Source of the DNA: an uncultured Roseburia sp.
Lineage (GTDB): Bacteria; Bacillota; Clostridia; Lachnospirales; Lachnospiraceae
Direction of reading: 5' to 3'
Assembly: GCA_947652855.1 (NCBI GenBank)
Contig: CANTEO010000089.1
Coordinates: forward strand, 1 to 6,530
DNA length: 6,530 nt
This document shows, one piece after another, positions 5,360 to 6,530 of this stretch; position 1 is the first letter of the stretch, and each line of letters opens with the position of its first letter. The notes beneath the pieces are model-generated. The model saw only the letters and a list, made by a program, of their open reading frames with translations. It was not told where the DNA came from and did no database searches. The translations under genes and the position numbers were made by a program.

Positions 5360-6304
5360 ATGGGAAATATGGGAATGGCGCTGCTTTGGTTAGCGGCAGG
5401 GTTTATTTTGTTGATAAAAGGGGCGGATTTTTTTGTGGATGGCAGCTCGTCAGTTGCCAAGATGCTGCGGGTGCCTTCTATTATTATTGGCTTAACGATT
5501 GTCGCCATGGGGACCAGCCTGCCGGAATGCGCGGTCAGCATCACGGCTTCTTTAAGCAATAATAACGCGCTGGCGGTCAGCAATGTGGTTGGCTCTAATA
5601 TTTTCAACCTGATGGTCGTATGCGGGGCCTGCGCGGTCTTTACGCCGCTTGCGATACAAAAAGAAACGCTGAAGCGGGAGTTCCCGTTTTCCATGCTCTG
5701 CGCGGTTGTCCTGTTGGTGACGGGATATTTGGGGATGGCGTTGGATCAAAAGGATGGGGCCGCGCTGCTGGCGCTGTTTGTCTTTTATCTTTTATGGATG
5801 GTTTTTATGGCTCTGCGGGCCAGGGGGAGTTCGTCAAAAGAGGAAGAGTATGAAATTTTGCCGGTTTGGAAATGCTTGATTTTTATCGTTGGCGGAGCCG
5901 TGGCGATTAAGATTGGCGGCGATTTGGTTGTAGATGGCGCGGTTGCGATAGCGACGGAGCTTGGGCTTAGCCAAAATTTGATTGGCCTTACAATTGTCGC
6001 TTTGGGAACCAGCCTTCCGGAGCTTGTGACGTCCATTGTGGCTGCGAGGAAAAATGAGGTGGACATGGCGCTTGGAAACGCCATTGGCTCCAATGTGTTT
6101 AATATTTTATTTGTGCTTGGAATCGCGGCGTCCATCAGCCCGATGACATTTATTATGGAAAATGTGATTGACATTGTGGTCTTGATTGGGATGAGCCTGA
6201 TTGTGTGGGCCATGGGATGGACGAAGCGGACAATCAGCCGGGCGGAGGGCCTGATTATGGTTGTCATGTATGGCATTTACCTGGCGTATATCTGCGTACG
6301 GTAA
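5360..6304 (+). CDS. CaCA-family (YrbG-like) calcium/sodium or divalent cation exchanger
   Basis: A 314-residue membrane protein of the Ca2+:cation antiporter family, probably with ten transmembrane segments in two inverted halves joined by a charged loop (about 153-168). The two alpha repeats that line the ion path are intact: GLTIVAMGTSLPECAVS (44-60) running to VVGSNIFN (76-83), and GLTIVALGTSLPELVTS (209-225) running to AIGSNVFN (241-248). The ion-binding glutamates are E56 and E221. C57 replaces the leucine seen at the matching place in the second repeat. The start at 5360 is favoured by AGGAGG (5346-5351) with 8-nt spacing; the earlier ATG at 5333 has no site and would add an odd acidic MNEEEEERN stretch. 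It shares the mntP leader, so Mn2+ is a plausible substrate besides Ca2+, but this is inference. Confidence 0.9.
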   Translation: MGNMGMALLWLAAGFILLIKGADFFVDGSSSVAKMLRVPSIIIGLTIVAMGTSLPECAVSITASLSNNNALAVSNVVGSNIFNLMVVCGACAVFTPLAIQKETLKREFPFSMLCAVVLLVTGYLGMALDQKDGAALLALFVFYLLWMVFMALRARGSSSKEEEYEILPVWKCLIFIVGGAVAIKIGGDLVVDGAVAIATELGLSQNLIGLTIVALGTSLPELVTSIVAARKNEVDMALGNAIGSNVFNILFVLGIAASISPMTFIMENVIDIVVLIGMSLIVWAMGWTKRTISRAEGLIMVVMYGIYLAYICVR

Positions 6305-6333
6305 AGAAACGAGAAGGCTTGATGTGCGCATGA

Positions 6334-6367
6334 AAATCCCCTGTCCAAGCGGGCAGGGGATTTATTT
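6334..6367 (+). terminator. Terminator after the mntP-exchanger operon, possibly bidirectional
   Basis: AAATCCCCTG (6334-6343) pairs perfectly with CAGGGGATTT (6354-6363), extended by TCC/GGG to 13 bp around an AAGC loop, with T residues following. On the minus strand the hairpin is followed by a TTTT run, so it may also end the convergent partial gene at the right edge. Confidence 0.9.
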
Positions 6368-6396
6368 GAGGTTTAACCGCAAAAAGGGATTTCTGT

Positions 6397-6530
6397 TTAC
6401 TTGCAGCCGCAGCTTTGGTCGATCACCGGGTTGCAGGCGTAGAAATTCTTGGAATCTAAGCGATCCTGGATCAGGCGCAGGGCTTCGCCGAAACGGGAGG
6501 ATTGAAGTAAATTTATCTGTTGATTTTCTG
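6397..6530 (-). CDS. C-terminal fragment of an unrecognised cysteine-containing protein
   Basis: An open frame enters from the right edge on the minus strand and ends with TAA at 6397-6399. The 44 visible residues contain a probably helical part, NLLQSSRFGEALRLIQDRL, and end in FYACNPVIDQSCGCK, with three cysteines in the last 12 residues including a CGC motif. No Met codon occurs in the visible part, so the gene must begin outside the window. Codon use is GC-rich like the neighbours, and the frame is followed by a plausible shared terminator, both of which support a real gene. The cysteines could bind metal or form a redox pair, but I do not recognise the family and assign no function. Confidence 0.6.
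   Translation of the reverse strand, partial: ENQQINLLQSSRFGEALRLIQDRLDSKNFYACNPVIDQSCGCK

Noticed and set aside
5119..5694. Minus-strand open frame of 191 codons opposite mntP and the exchanger
   Set aside because: It lies antisense to two well-supported membrane protein genes, spans their junction and has no family features; it reflects the codon composition of the plus-strand genes.
5785..6276. Minus-strand open frame of 163 codons opposite the exchanger
   Set aside because: It is antisense to the second alpha repeat of an intact CaCA protein, with no recognisable domain or independent gene context.

Overview
This looks like a chromosomal segment of a Gram-positive, spore-forming Firmicute, most likely a clostridium of the Lachnospiraceae type. 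That is inferred from the conserved gene string cysE-cysS-mrnC-rlmB-sigH, a T-box leader, strong AGGAGG-type ribosome binding sites and moderate GC content. I cannot name a genus or species. Most of the window is core genome; the less common part is the metal-transport operon on the right.

Left half (1-4405, all on the minus strand). Transcription starts near 4370 from a TTGACA/TAAACT promoter and passes through a cysteine-specific T-box leader (UGC specifier, T-box bulge UGGAACC, intrinsic terminator). It continues into cysE (serine acetyltransferase), cysS (cysteinyl-tRNA synthetase), mrnC (mini-RNase III), rlmB (23S rRNA 2'-O-methyltransferase) and sigH (sporulation/transition-state sigma factor). 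The genes overlap or lie within 2 nt of each other, so they form one operon joining cysteine supply, cysteine charging, 23S rRNA maturation and a stationary-phase sigma factor. After sigH, a separate strong promoter drives a tRNA-Thr(GGU) gene that runs off the left edge.

Right half (4440-6367, plus strand). A divergent TTGACA/TATTCT promoter starts a leader carrying a yybP-ykoY type Mn2+ riboswitch with its own intrinsic terminator. It is followed by mntP (Mn2+ efflux pump) and a CaCA-family cation exchanger. The two transporters probably form a manganese or divalent-cation export operon. A strong hairpin at 6334-6367 ends the unit. The C-terminus of an unrecognised cysteine-rich protein enters from the right edge on the minus strand.

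The 4100-4700 interval has no protein gene. It consists of two back-to-back RNA-regulated leaders, one sensing uncharged tRNA-Cys and one sensing Mn2+, which share a short promoter region. I see no mobile element, CRISPR array, phage gene or clearly new defence-type system. The most interesting items are the competing RNA helices in the Mn2+ riboswitch expression platform, the exchanger placed under that riboswitch, the leucine-heptad tail of CysE and the unidentified cysteine-rich C-terminus.
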